Assembly (NCBI GenBank): GCA_026396775.1
Contig: JAPLWD010000009.1
Location: 482 to 8,874 of the forward strand
DNA: 8,393 nt
Direction: 5' to 3'
Source: Candidatus Gribaldobacteria bacterium
GTDB lineage: Bacteria; Patescibacteriota; Minisyncoccia; Minisyncoccales; CG1-02-41-26
Position 1 is the stretch's first letter. Every line of letters begins with the position of its first letter. Under the pieces are notes generated by a model. That model did no database searches and was not told where the DNA came from. It saw nothing but the letters and a program-made list of their open reading frames with translations. The position numbers and the translations under genes were made by a program. Shown here piece after piece: positions 1 to 6,940 of this stretch.

Positions 1-229
1 AATCAGCCAACGACTTTATCATTTTGCATTTACCTGCTTTGTATCCATTTATTCCATCTTGCACTAAGCAATCTAATTTTTCTGCTTCCTTACCCTTTAA
101 GTGATAAGTCATTATCGCTGCATCTTCACATAATTTTTTATATTCTCGCAAAGGCAAAATTACCATCCCCTTTTCTTTTAAAATAGTAGCTTTAGACAAC
201 GATATTTTGTTGTTTAATTGAGTAGCCAT
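1..229 (-). CDS. Phd/YefM- or RelB-like antitoxin, partial (C-terminus off the left edge)
   Basis: Reading leftward from an ATG at 229-227 there are 76 open codons before the window ends. The protein begins MATQLNNKISLSKATILKEK. It has a short 'VILPLREYKKL' segment (residues 23-33) that resembles the strand-helix start of Phd/YefM-type antitoxins. It continues with a charged helix (about 45-65) and ends 'GKCKMIKSLAD' (66-76), resembling the 'GKT..IKSLADL' tail seen in many short antitoxins. Such proteins bind DNA as dimers at their own promoter and neutralise a co-encoded RelE/ParE-type toxin, which would be expected just beyond base 1. The gene follows the Nudix gene after a 43-nt gap on the same strand. 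No clear ribosome binding site is visible. The family call is from sequence resemblance only; a different small DNA-binding or hypothetical protein remains possible. Confidence 0.5.
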   Translation of the reverse strand, partial: MATQLNNKISLSKATILKEKGMVILPLREYKKLCEDAAIMTYHLKGKEAEKLDCLVQDGINGYKAGKCKMIKSLAD

Positions 230-272
230 ATTGTTATTTAATCTTACCCAAAAATCTCAATTTGTCAAAAAA

Positions 273-701
273 TTAGTCTAGTAATAAATATTGTTGGCCA
301 GATTGATAGCTGTCAATAATAATTTTACTGGCTAAGAAAATCGGTTGAGGTAAATTGTCTAAATCATACCATTGCCAATCTGTCATACTGTCTGGCTCTA
401 AAACTTGAGGTTCGCCCTTGAGCCAGTCAGCCACCATCCCGATATGCACATAGTGTTTAGGGGCGTAAATTTTTAAATTGGCTAAAAGCTGAAAACGGAT
501 ATTGGTAATTTTAAGGCCACACTCTTCCTTGGTTTCCCGAATAGCACATTCTTCAAATGATTCCAGATACTCCAAGTGACCACCTGTAAACGAATATTCT
601 TCTGCTCCGTGGGCATTTTTTCTTTTACCCAAAAGCACCTGCTTGTTTTTGATTATCATCACTCCCACTCCAACTTTAGGATGTAATTTTTCTTCTGGCA
701 T
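273..701 (-). CDS. Nudix hydrolase, NUDT15/MutT-like nucleotide pyrophosphohydrolase
   Basis: This 142-residue protein is of normal size for a single-domain Nudix enzyme. The Nudix box is complete at residues 41-63: G41, E47, then R55-E56 and E59-E60, ending in G62. The acidic residues of the REx2EE core bind Mg2+ and support hydrolysis of a nucleoside diphosphate linked to another group. The lead-in 'VLLGKRKNAHG' (22-32), 'GGHLEYLESFEECAIRE' (40-56) and 'KHYVHIGMV' (82-90) resemble the NUDT15/MutT-type subgroup that cleans up modified or surplus (d)NTPs. The actual substrate cannot be read from the sequence. Position 39 is Thr where Pro is usual (PGGHLE). The ATG lies 5 nt after the lysS stop codon, so it is probably co-transcribed and translationally coupled with lysS. 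No Shine-Dalgarno motif is seen. Confidence 0.88.
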   Translation of the reverse strand: MPEEKLHPKVGVGVMIIKNKQVLLGKRKNAHGAEEYSFTGGHLEYLESFEECAIRETKEECGLKITNIRFQLLANLKIYAPKHYVHIGMVADWLKGEPQVLEPDSMTDWQWYDLDNLPQPIFLASKIIIDSYQSGQQYLLLD

Positions 702-706
702 ATTGC

Positions 707-2974
707 TTATTGTTTGTCTTTGGTTGCAAGGTAAAAATCAACTTCGCCACCGCAGTGTTTTTTGATTAAATCGGCTAATTCGCTAGTGGCAGTTTCCACC
801 TCGTCTTTTGTAGCTGTCGAAAGAGCTTCAATCACAATAATGGCATTTTTAGTTTGTTCGGTTAGTTTGGTTCTATCAGCCTCCCTCCAATTCCACCGGC
901 GACAAGCCACGCCTTGTGTATCCTTATAAACCACTTCACCTTTTTGGGGTGGTTCATTTTCGGTTCCGCCCAAGCGGATAAATGGTTCGGTGCCATCCGC
1001 AAAAGCCAAAGCCAAATCCCCCACTATCTTGTCGGCATCTTCCCCGCCAGCGGGCAAAACATATTTCAATGAGATGTAATTGTATAGGTCAACCAATTTA
1101 TTAATATGGCGCAATTGATCACCTTTTAACACTCGCCTCACTAAAGCCTCAGCTGAACACCTATATTGATGCGGATCCGAGCCAAATTTGCGATAAGCCA
1201 TTCTCCAAGCATTCAACTGGGAGTGTTCGCTAAAGTTTTCCATTCCAGATAATTTAGTAATTTGTGCTTTTTCAGCTTCTCGTAAAAGCTGGGTGATTTC
1301 TGTTGCTTCTCCCCTATTATCAATATTTTTTAATAAAATCACTCCGGCTATAAAATCTGGAAAAGTTTCAAAGATTTCTTTTTGAACTTTTAACTGCAGA
1401 GCAGATTTAGGAGAAGCCGTTGTTTTTGGGATTTTATTTTTTACTGAATCATTCAATCTTTCAGGCGTGTTTGGCTTCATTAAAGGAAAAATTTGGCATT
1501 CACGCATCGGCTTGCCCACTAAAAAGCTAAATAAGCGCTCGGATAAGCCAAAGCCACAGGTGGGAGGCATCCCATATTCTAAAGCTTCCACAAAATCATG
1601 GTCAAACATTTGTGCTTCATCATCCCCTTTTTCTCTTAATTTTTGTTGCTCCTCAAAGCGTTCGGCTTGGTCAATTGGGTCGTTAAGCTCGCTGTAGCCA
1701 TTGCCCATTTCACTACCAGCTAAAATAACTTGAAATTTTTGCACCAACTCTTTATTTTTTTCTTGTCTTTTGGCTAAAGGCGACAACACAACTGGTTGGT
1801 TGATTAAAAACCCAGGGCCAGCTATTTTTTTACGACAAAATTTCCATAAATTATCAATGGCTCGGGTTTTGTTAAAGCCTTTTTTATCGTAGTCAATCCC
1901 GAGCTTTTGCAAAGCCTTTTCAATTTCGCTTACGCTGGCTTCTAAAATATTAATGTCAGTATATTTTTGTACGGTTGAAACATAATCGTATTTTTCCCAC
2001 TTTTTACCAAAATCAATCTTGTGTCCGTTAATTTCAAACTTTAAGGTACCAAAAGATTTTTGAATAATCTGTTTATACATTTCTTCCACTAACTCCATAC
2101 CCTGATGATAATCAGTGTAAGCCCAGTAAAACTCCATTTGGGTGTAGTCTTGCAAGTGTTCAGCATCCATTCCTTCGTTGCGAAACTGCCGGCCAATTTC
2201 AAAGGTTTTTTCAAAGCCAGCCACCATTAATTTTTTTTGCCACAACTCCCCCATCGAAATTCGCAGGTAAACATCTAAATCCAAGGCATTGTGGTGGGTT
2301 ATAAATGGTTTAGCATCCGCCCCCCCCGTGGTTACTTCTAAAACCGGAGTTTCTACTTCTAAAAATCCTTTACCGATTAAAAATTCGCGCATTGAGTTCC
2401 AAAAAATTGATCTTCTTTCAATCATTTGTTTTATTTCGGGGTTAAATAAAATATCTAAATATCTTTTACGGAGTTTTTCTTCGGGGTCTTGTAAACCGTG
2501 CCATTTTTCGGGCAAAGGTAAAAGGGTTTTGGTTAAAATTTCAAAATTAGTAGCCTCTAGCGATTTCTCACCCGACTTGCTTTCAATTAAAACCCCGCTT
2601 ACTTCAACAAAATCGCCCACATCCAGAGTTTCAAGAAAAAATTTAAACCCCTTCTCCCCTACTTTATCCTGCCTCAAAATAATTTGGATATTACCAGTGC
2701 CACCTGCGGTGAGCGAAGCCTGCCCTGAGTCTTGTCGAAGGGCCGAACCATCTTGGATATTCAAAAACAACAAAGCCCCATGCCCTCTTTGCGCCATTAT
2801 TCTCCCAGCCAAAACAATTTCCTTTTTAGATTTTTTGAGTTTAGCAAAATCACCCAAAGCCGTAGCAATGGTGTGCGTTCTTTTAGTAGTAGCCGGATAA
2901 GGGTTCAGCCCCGCTGCTTCAATTTTTTTTAATTTCTCCAAACGAACCTTGCGAATTTCATCTAATGTTCCCAT
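707..2974 (-). CDS. lysS: Lysine--tRNA ligase (class II) fused to a C-terminal B3/B4-like domain
   Basis: The first 500 residues are a class II lysyl-tRNA synthetase, which charges tRNA-Lys with lysine using ATP. An N-terminal helix ('RLEKLKKIEAAGLNPYP', 11-27) leads into the OB-fold anticodon-binding domain (about 53-148). The catalytic core follows: motif 1 region 'GFLEVETPVLEVTTGGADAKPF' split over 203-224, motif 2 at about 259-284 (R265, E267) and motif 3 at 468-501 (G476, R480). Bacterial enzymes of this class normally end near motif 3 at about 490-505 residues; this one continues to 755. After a linker (about 502-526), residues 528-755 resemble the B3/B4 domain of PheRS beta/COG3382: 'WRMAYRKFG' (590-598), 'SAEALVRRVLKG' (607-618), 'LVDLYNYISL' (627-636), 'GEVVYKD' (679-685) and 'CRRWNWRE' (691-698). 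Residues 78-93 are an extra loop inside the OB fold. The start is chosen because the family N-terminus begins directly after it. The gene is first in a leftward series with the Nudix gene. Confidence 0.93.
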   Translation of the reverse strand: MGTLDEIRKVRLEKLKKIEAAGLNPYPATTKRTHTIATALGDFAKLKKSKKEIVLAGRIMAQRGHGALLFLNIQDGSALRQDSGQASLTAGGTGNIQIILRQDKVGEKGFKFFLETLDVGDFVEVSGVLIESKSGEKSLEATNFEILTKTLLPLPEKWHGLQDPEEKLRKRYLDILFNPEIKQMIERRSIFWNSMREFLIGKGFLEVETPVLEVTTGGADAKPFITHHNALDLDVYLRISMGELWQKKLMVAGFEKTFEIGRQFRNEGMDAEHLQDYTQMEFYWAYTDYHQGMELVEEMYKQIIQKSFGTLKFEINGHKIDFGKKWEKYDYVSTVQKYTDINILEASVSEIEKALQKLGIDYDKKGFNKTRAIDNLWKFCRKKIAGPGFLINQPVVLSPLAKRQEKNKELVQKFQVILAGSEMGNGYSELNDPIDQAERFEEQQKLREKGDDEAQMFDHDFVEALEYGMPPTCGFGLSERLFSFLVGKPMRECQIFPLMKPNTPERLNDSVKNKIPKTTASPKSALQLKVQKEIFETFPDFIAGVILLKNIDNRGEATEITQLLREAEKAQITKLSGMENFSEHSQLNAWRMAYRKFGSDPHQYRCSAEALVRRVLKGDQLRHINKLVDLYNYISLKYVLPAGGEDADKIVGDLALAFADGTEPFIRLGGTENEPPQKGEVVYKDTQGVACRRWNWREADRTKLTEQTKNAIIVIEALSTATKDEVETATSELADLIKKHCGGEVDFYLATKDKQ
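2696..2743 (-). repeat. In-frame palindromic-repeat-like insert within lysS
   Basis: LysRS proteins normally read DGS/DGT-G-K-IQ across this OB-fold loop. Here 'IQDGS' (73-77) and 'GNIQIIL' (94-100) are separated by 16 residues (78-93, ALRQDSGQASLTAGGT). The corresponding 48 bases are richer in G+C than the flanks and contain, on the lysS strand, CCCTTCGACAAGACTCAGGG and GGCTTCGCTCACC, resembling the dispersed 'TTCGACAAGCTCAGG' repeats I recall from many environmental bacterial genomes. Internal inverted arms are visible: GCCCT...AGGGC around 2711-2743 and CACC-TGC-GGTG at 2702-2712. Its length is a multiple of three, so the frame survives. The exact edges are inferred from the protein family pattern. 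Confidence 0.6.
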
Positions 2975-3097
2975 AGGTATGTATATTTAGGATTAATTCA
3001 ATAATATCACAAAGTTAAAATTTAACAAAACGAAAAAGCAAGTAGAATAAGCTATCAATAAAATATTTATTTTAACACAAAAGCAAGTTATCAACAA

Positions 3098-3125
3098 TTG
3101 CAATTATGTGAAAAAGCCTTATAAC
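3098..3125 (+). promoter_or_regulatory. Candidate sigma-70-type promoter for the rightward operon
   Basis: TTGCAA at 3098-3103 (4 of 6 to TTGACA) and TATAAC at 3120-3125 (5 of 6 to TATAAT) are separated by 16 bases. Initiation would fall near 3132, within a base or two of the ATG at 3134, so the message would be leaderless or nearly so, which fits the lack of a Shine-Dalgarno sequence. The rest of the 159-bp divergent spacer (2975-3133) is AT-rich and shows no other clear signal. In AT-rich DNA such matches arise by chance, hence the modest confidence. Confidence 0.35.
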
Positions 3126-3133
3126 AAAGTAGT

Positions 3134-4168
3134 ATGAAAAATGGTCATAACCTTAACGGTAAAACAATTTTGGTAGTTAATACTACCTCTTGGGGCTCTT
3201 CGGAAAAATTTATTTTTAAGACTTTGAAAAAAATGGGTCTTAATATTGTTTGCTTGAATAAAGAAAAAAATTGGGCCGAGCCCTATGTTGACGAATGGAT
3301 TATCGCTGACAATACTAACCATGTGGAGGCTATACAAGCGGTTAAGGATTTTATATCGCAAAATCCTAGAAAAATTGATGGAGTTTTAACTTTTTTAGAA
3401 GACGAGGTTTTACTTACTTCCAAAATTGTGGAGAAATTTAATTTTATTGGTACTCCTCATAGCGTGGCTAAAAAAGTTCGCAATAAATATCTATTTCGCC
3501 AGTTTTGTCGCGATAATGGTTTACCCGCTCCCCGCCACACCATTTTATTAAAATCAGTTAAAAGTATTAACGACTTGCCCGAGGGTTTTAGCTTTCCGGC
3601 AGTAATCAAGCCGATTTTTGGTGCTGGAAGCGCTTATGTTATTAAGGTTAATAATAAAGAAGAGCTGACTAACACCTTTAATTACATTAAAAAAAATATT
3701 ACTGCTGCCACCGCCAGCGAAGGATCTTTTTTTGACGGTCTAGATATATTAGTGGAGGGTTATATTGATGGGGATGAGGTTGACATTGATATTGTTTTGC
3801 AAAACGGCAAAATAAAATTCTATTCAATTTCCGACAATTATCAAACCAGAGAGCCATTTTTTGTAGAAACTGGCCAAGCCATCCCTACTAGTTTGTCGGT
3901 TAAAAATCAAGCGGATTTAATCAGTTTAGCTGAAGAAGTTTTAGAAAAATTAGGCGTGCAAGATAGTATCGTTCATTTTGAGGCTAAGTCAACGCAAAAC
4001 GGTCCAGTGCCCATTGAGCTAGGCTTGCGTATGGGCGGAGATGAAGTCCATTCGTTTGTGAAAGAGGCTTGGGGTGTAGATTTGGTAGAAAGCGCCGCTA
4101 AAATTGCTTTGGGGGTCTATATACCAAAAATTCAAAAACCCGACGCGCCTAAAAAATATATAAATTAA
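3134..4168 (+). CDS. ATP-grasp ligase, carnosine-synthase-like (N-terminal part of a probable double ATP-grasp protein)
   Basis: ATP-grasp enzymes activate a carboxylate as an acyl phosphate and join it to an amine or similar nucleophile. The N-terminal pre-ATP-grasp Rossmann-like part spans about 10-110 ('KTILVVNTTSWGSSEKF' at 10-26, 'GVLTFLEDEVLL' at 83-94). The linker 'NKYLFRQFCRDNGLPAPRH' (117-135) is typical of biotin-carboxylase/carnosine-synthase relatives. The ATP-binding core has 'FPAVIKPIFGAGS' (154-166, K159), 'ILVEGYIDGDEVDIDI' (205-220, E208) and metal-binding 'HFEAKS' (E283) and 'PIELGLRMGGDE' (E295, R299). An in-frame stop at 3122-3124 forces the start at 3134. The protein lacks the usual C-terminal lid of its family; that piece lies in the next frame beginning at 4164, so this gene looks interrupted. 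It heads the rightward operon, divergent from lysS. Confidence 0.85.
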   Translation: MKNGHNLNGKTILVVNTTSWGSSEKFIFKTLKKMGLNIVCLNKEKNWAEPYVDEWIIADNTNHVEAIQAVKDFISQNPRKIDGVLTFLEDEVLLTSKIVEKFNFIGTPHSVAKKVRNKYLFRQFCRDNGLPAPRHTILLKSVKSINDLPEGFSFPAVIKPIFGAGSAYVIKVNNKEELTNTFNYIKKNITAATASEGSFFDGLDILVEGYIDGDEVDIDIVLQNGKIKFYSISDNYQTREPFFVETGQAIPTSLSVKNQADLISLAEEVLEKLGVQDSIVHFEAKSTQNGPVPIELGLRMGGDEVHSFVKEAWGVDLVESAAKIALGVYIPKIQKPDAPKKYIN

Positions 4169-4172
4169 TGTT
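4151..4172 (+). other. Apparent one-base frame change joining two ATP-grasp frames
   Basis: The upstream frame ends K-K-Y-I-N-stop at 4168. From 4164 the +1 frame is open and reads INVNEEIKTKKYLEE straight into the next protein, which carries the missing C-terminal lid of the first ATP-grasp domain. Dropping one base near 4163 in the run ATATAAATTAATG would give a continuous protein of about 792 residues. The A/T-rich, slippery context fits a sequencing or assembly error, a real mutation, or recoding; the sequence alone cannot say which. Confidence 0.6.
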
Positions 4173-4208
4173 AATGAAGAAATTAAAACAAAAAAATACT
4201 TAGAAGAG

Positions 4209-5513
4209 TTGCATTTTTTTAAAAAAGTTGGCGAGCCAGTGTTAGTACCACCCGAGGGTTATGAGTTTATGGGCTGGACAACTGTTTCGGGCTATAGTTT
4301 GCCTGACGCTCGAGAAAACCTTAAAGAGGCTTTAAATTTTATTGATTACGAAGTAGCTAAATTCACACCTGATTCTTCAATTGGTCGCACTAGCCGCGAA
4401 AATAGTTTCTCACATGCTTCCTTGAATACCAAACTGCTTATTCAGGCCGCTAAAATAGAAAAGATTAAGTTAGTGGTAGGAGATGACCAGCGTAATTTAC
4501 GCATTGGCATCGCTAGTAATTTTGACGAAGATGAACCTGAAGTAAATGGCGAGGCAGTTGGCCAGTTATCTTTGGCTCAAATAATTGAAAAAACCCTCAA
4601 AGAGCGTGGCTATCGCACGGCTATATTTGATTTCAACAATATAGAAAAAGTCATTAAAGAGCTTAAAACCAAAAATGTTGATTTAATTTTTAATGCCTGC
4701 GAGAAAATTAATAACTCTATTCAGTTGAAGCCACATGTAGCCGCACTTTTGGATATTTTACAATTGCCCTATACTGGCTCAAGTCCTTTTGCTTTGTCGT
4801 TGTGTCGTGATAAAATTCAATCTAAAAAGTTATTGGCTTATCATGGTATTCCCACGCCAAAGTGGGATTATGTTTACAGTATAGACGAAGAGGTAGACGA
4901 AACCTTAAAATATCCTTTAATTGTTAAGCCTTCTAATATGGATGATTCTTTTGGCATTACCAATGAATCCGTGGTTACTGATAAAGAAGGTTTACAGCGA
5001 GAAATTCGCAAAATAGTTGAGCAATTGCATTGTCCAGCCTTGATTGAAGAATATATAGATGGAGATGAATATGATGTGCCTATTTTAGGTAATGACGAAG
5101 ATGACTTGCAAGTTTTGCCATTGTCCCGAGCTATTTTTAAAGATATGCCACTGGGCAAATGGCACATTATTACTAACGAAATGAAGATATCTTCTCAACC
5201 ACTGACTGAATGGGGTATAACTTTGCAACGGCCTCCTAAAAACATTGATAAAAAATTAGAAACTTTAATCACGGAAATTGCTTTAGACACTTATAATATC
5301 TTGGAATGCCGTGATTACGGCCGAGTAGAAATAAGAGTAGGGCAAGATGGTAACCCTTATGTTTTAGAGTTAAACGCCAATCCCCCATTGGTGCCCTCCT
5401 CGTCCATTTCGGATGTAGCGCAATTGGCCGGGCTGGGCTACGAAGAACTTTTAGAAAAAATAATTTCTTTGGCGGTCAAGCGCTATCAACAAAATTCTTC
5501 ACAATTAATTTAA
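4209..5513 (+). CDS. D-Ala-D-Ala-ligase-like ATP-grasp enzyme preceded by a carnosine-synthase-type lid segment
   Basis: Numbered from the TTG at 4209 (434 residues), residues 1-52 ('FFKKVGEPVLVPPEGYEFMG', 'SLPDARENLKEALNFI') match the C-terminal lid of the preceding ATP-grasp enzyme, not a Ddl N-terminus. A linker follows (about 53-96). Residues 97-430 form a Ddl-like ligase: 'LRIGIASN' (97-104), 'DLIFNACE' (158-165), 'PYTGSSPFALSLCRDKIQSK' (187-206), 'PLIVKPSNMDDSFGI' (236-250, K240), 'ALIEEYIDGDEYDV' (277-290) and 'GRVEIRV' with 'PYVLELNANP' (371-392; E374, E387 and N389 as metal ligands). Ddl-type enzymes join two amino acids with ATP. Because it is fused to a ligase lid and sits outside any cell-wall gene set, a role in making a different small peptide is more likely than wall D-Ala-D-Ala. 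Open reading extends back to 4164 without an ATG, so TTG is only a formal start. The next gene follows after 9 nt. Confidence 0.83.
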   Translation: MHFFKKVGEPVLVPPEGYEFMGWTTVSGYSLPDARENLKEALNFIDYEVAKFTPDSSIGRTSRENSFSHASLNTKLLIQAAKIEKIKLVVGDDQRNLRIGIASNFDEDEPEVNGEAVGQLSLAQIIEKTLKERGYRTAIFDFNNIEKVIKELKTKNVDLIFNACEKINNSIQLKPHVAALLDILQLPYTGSSPFALSLCRDKIQSKKLLAYHGIPTPKWDYVYSIDEEVDETLKYPLIVKPSNMDDSFGITNESVVTDKEGLQREIRKIVEQLHCPALIEEYIDGDEYDVPILGNDEDDLQVLPLSRAIFKDMPLGKWHIITNEMKISSQPLTEWGITLQRPPKNIDKKLETLITEIALDTYNILECRDYGRVEIRVGQDGNPYVLELNANPPLVPSSSISDVAQLAGLGYEELLEKIISLAVKRYQQNSSQLI

Positions 5514-5522
5514 TAAAATGGT

Positions 5523-5981
5523 ATGGCTCAAAATAAAAATAACTTAAAAAAGAAATGTTTGGATTGCTTAGAAAAAACATCTTGCCGGGTGCAATCTTCT
5601 CCATTGGGCGGAGTGGGCGTTTTCGCTATTCGTGATATTCCCAAGGGAACCGATATCTTTTATGGTTGCCTTAAGCCCATCTGGGCTCGCTTTAGTAAAG
5701 ATGAATTGGCTCATCTGGATCAAGGAGTTAAAGAAATGATTGATGATTTTCTTCCAACAGTTAACTTAAAGGATTTTTATGTGCCAGTTAATGGTCTCAA
5801 TGGAATGGATATTTCATATTTTATAAACCATTCAAACAAACCAAATTGCCAAACTCCTGAAAATAGCTTTGGTTTTTTTACTACTAAGAAAGTCAAAAAA
5901 GGCGAAGAATTAACCGTTAATTACAGCTCTTATGATCCTTATTTTAAAGCCACTAAAAAATTTGAAAATTTAACTTCATGA
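5523..5981 (+). CDS. Small SET-domain protein (putative lysine N-methyltransferase)
   Basis: This 152-residue protein is little more than a SET domain, the fold that transfers methyl groups from S-adenosylmethionine to lysine side chains. Seen directly: 'SPLGGVGVFAIRDIPKGTDI' (26-45), the opening SET strands; 'FINHSNKPNC' (100-109), the family N-H-S-x-x-P-N knot motif; and 'KKGEELTVNYSSYD' (125-138), which includes the catalytic-type Tyr134 after G-E-E-L-T. The N-terminus carries C12-x2-C15 and C21, which could bind zinc, though SET zinc sites are more often C-terminal. Bacterial SET proteins are uncommon and their substrates are mostly unknown; here the substrate could be a protein or the small product of the neighbouring ligases. 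It starts 9 nt after the preceding gene and its stop overlaps the next start (ATGA). Another ATG at 5518 is out of frame. Confidence 0.87.
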   Translation: MAQNKNNLKKKCLDCLEKTSCRVQSSPLGGVGVFAIRDIPKGTDIFYGCLKPIWARFSKDELAHLDQGVKEMIDDFLPTVNLKDFYVPVNGLNGMDISYFINHSNKPNCQTPENSFGFFTTKKVKKGEELTVNYSSYDPYFKATKKFENLTS

Positions 5982-6940
5982 TTTCATCTTATATAGAAAC
6001 CGATCTAAAAAAATGTGAATTGCTTTGGAAAGAATTCAGCCCCCAACAGTCGCTTTTTGATTTATGGAATTTTTGCTTAGATATGTGCCTAGCATATGAC
6101 CATGAACCCTATTTTGTAGTCTTAGAAGAAGATAATAAAAATGTTGGCATTTTGCCTCTTTGTTATATAAAAGATAAAAAATGTTATTTTTGGTTTGGTG
6201 GGTGGTGGCAGGAGGGTATTTCCTTTTGGGTAAAAAAAGTTGATTACATCCCTGTCTTACTTTCTTTGTGTCCTGATCGAACTTTTTTAAAAAGTATATC
6301 AATAAATGATGAAAAAGCTATTGAGAAAATCAAAGATTTTGTTTCTACCCGGCCACAGCCAAAAACTGATTTTGGGCTAGATGATGAAAAGTATATTTTA
6401 GATATAAGCGAGATTAAGTCTTTTAATGATTATCTATCAAAAATGAATAAAAAACGCAGGAAGTACATCAAGAAAAATTTACAGCCTATAGAGGAACGCA
6501 AACCAGAAGTTAGTTTTAACAATTTTAGCGATTTTGAGCGTTTGGTATTTTTTGCTAAAGAAAGATTTAAAAAAGATGAAATTGATGAAAACAGTCCATG
6601 GGATAACGATTGTTGGAAAAACCCAGCGCAAACTAAAGCATTCCACGATATTATGAAGCATTCTGGAGATAATTATCAGATAAGGATGATAACAGTAAAA
6701 ATTGACGGAGAAATGGCTGGAGCTGACATTATCGCTATTTTTAATGGGTGTTATTATGCTTTGGCTGGGGGTTATAATGTAAAGAAGTTTCCTGGTATTG
6801 GCAGTTATTTTAATATGCTTAATATTAGCGATGCTTTAAGCCTTGGGTTAAACAAAATAGATGTTTTACAGGGTGATTGCGACTGGAAGCATCGTTGGTA
6901 CGAAAAAGTTTTGCTTTACTATTTTTCTTATGAATCCTAA
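5978..6940 (+). CDS. GNAT-superfamily transferase, BioF2/FemAB-like
   Basis: The C-terminal half of this 320-residue protein matches the BioF2-like/FemAB acyl- or aminoacyltransferase pattern. It has a basic 'MNKKRRKYIKKNL' helix (155-167), a strand pair 'RMITVKIDGEMAGADIIAIF' (about 233-252), 'YYALAGGYNVKKFPGIGSYF' (256-275), then a helix and 'GLNKIDVLQGDCDWKHRW' (about 288-305), corresponding to the family's 'G...fDfl.G...yK..w'. FemAB relatives add amino acids from aminoacyl-tRNA to peptidoglycan precursors; BioF2-like members such as the CelD group have other or unknown acyl donors. Which applies here cannot be told. No signal peptide or membrane segment is evident, so it is likely cytoplasmic. 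Its start overlaps the SET stop by 4 nt and its stop overlaps the next start by 11 nt, implying translational coupling. The base composition looks more AT-rich than that of lysS. Confidence 0.75.
   Translation: MISSYIETDLKKCELLWKEFSPQQSLFDLWNFCLDMCLAYDHEPYFVVLEEDNKNVGILPLCYIKDKKCYFWFGGWWQEGISFWVKKVDYIPVLLSLCPDRTFLKSISINDEKAIEKIKDFVSTRPQPKTDFGLDDEKYILDISEIKSFNDYLSKMNKKRRKYIKKNLQPIEERKPEVSFNNFSDFERLVFFAKERFKKDEIDENSPWDNDCWKNPAQTKAFHDIMKHSGDNYQIRMITVKIDGEMAGADIIAIFNGCYYALAGGYNVKKFPGIGSYFNMLNISDALSLGLNKIDVLQGDCDWKHRWYEKVLLYYFSYES

Noticed and set aside
2320..2327. Run of eight C in lysS, a possible indel site.
   Set aside because: The reading frame is intact across it and encodes the conserved T-T-G-G-A-D segment, so there is no sign of error.
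2289..2900. Long open frame on the + strand antisense to lysS (203 codons), and a shorter one at 2732-2932.
   Set aside because: Both lie wholly over the well-supported lysS coding sequence, the translation has no family resemblance and is rich in Ser/Pro/Lys as expected of an antisense shadow.
2980..3012. Possible leftward promoter for lysS (TATACA at 2985-2980, or TTGTGA at 3012-3007 with TAAATA at 2989-2984).
   Set aside because: No pair has both good boxes and a normal spacing; a lysS promoter must lie in this spacer but I cannot place it.
4174..4203. ATG at 4174 as a start for the Ddl-like protein.
   Set aside because: It is in a third frame and ends at a TAG after nine codons.
4209..5513. 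Assignment as the cell-wall D-alanine--D-alanine ligase (ddl).
   Set aside because: The N-terminal extension is a different enzyme's lid, the metal-site strand reads RVEIR, and the neighbours are not cell-wall genes, so a plain ddl name is not supported.
6861..6929. Upstream in-frame ATG for the third ATP-grasp gene.
   Set aside because: It would overlap the GNAT gene by 80 bases and add a 23-residue stretch unlike a family N-terminus; the ATG at 6930 gives the normal Rossmann-like start.
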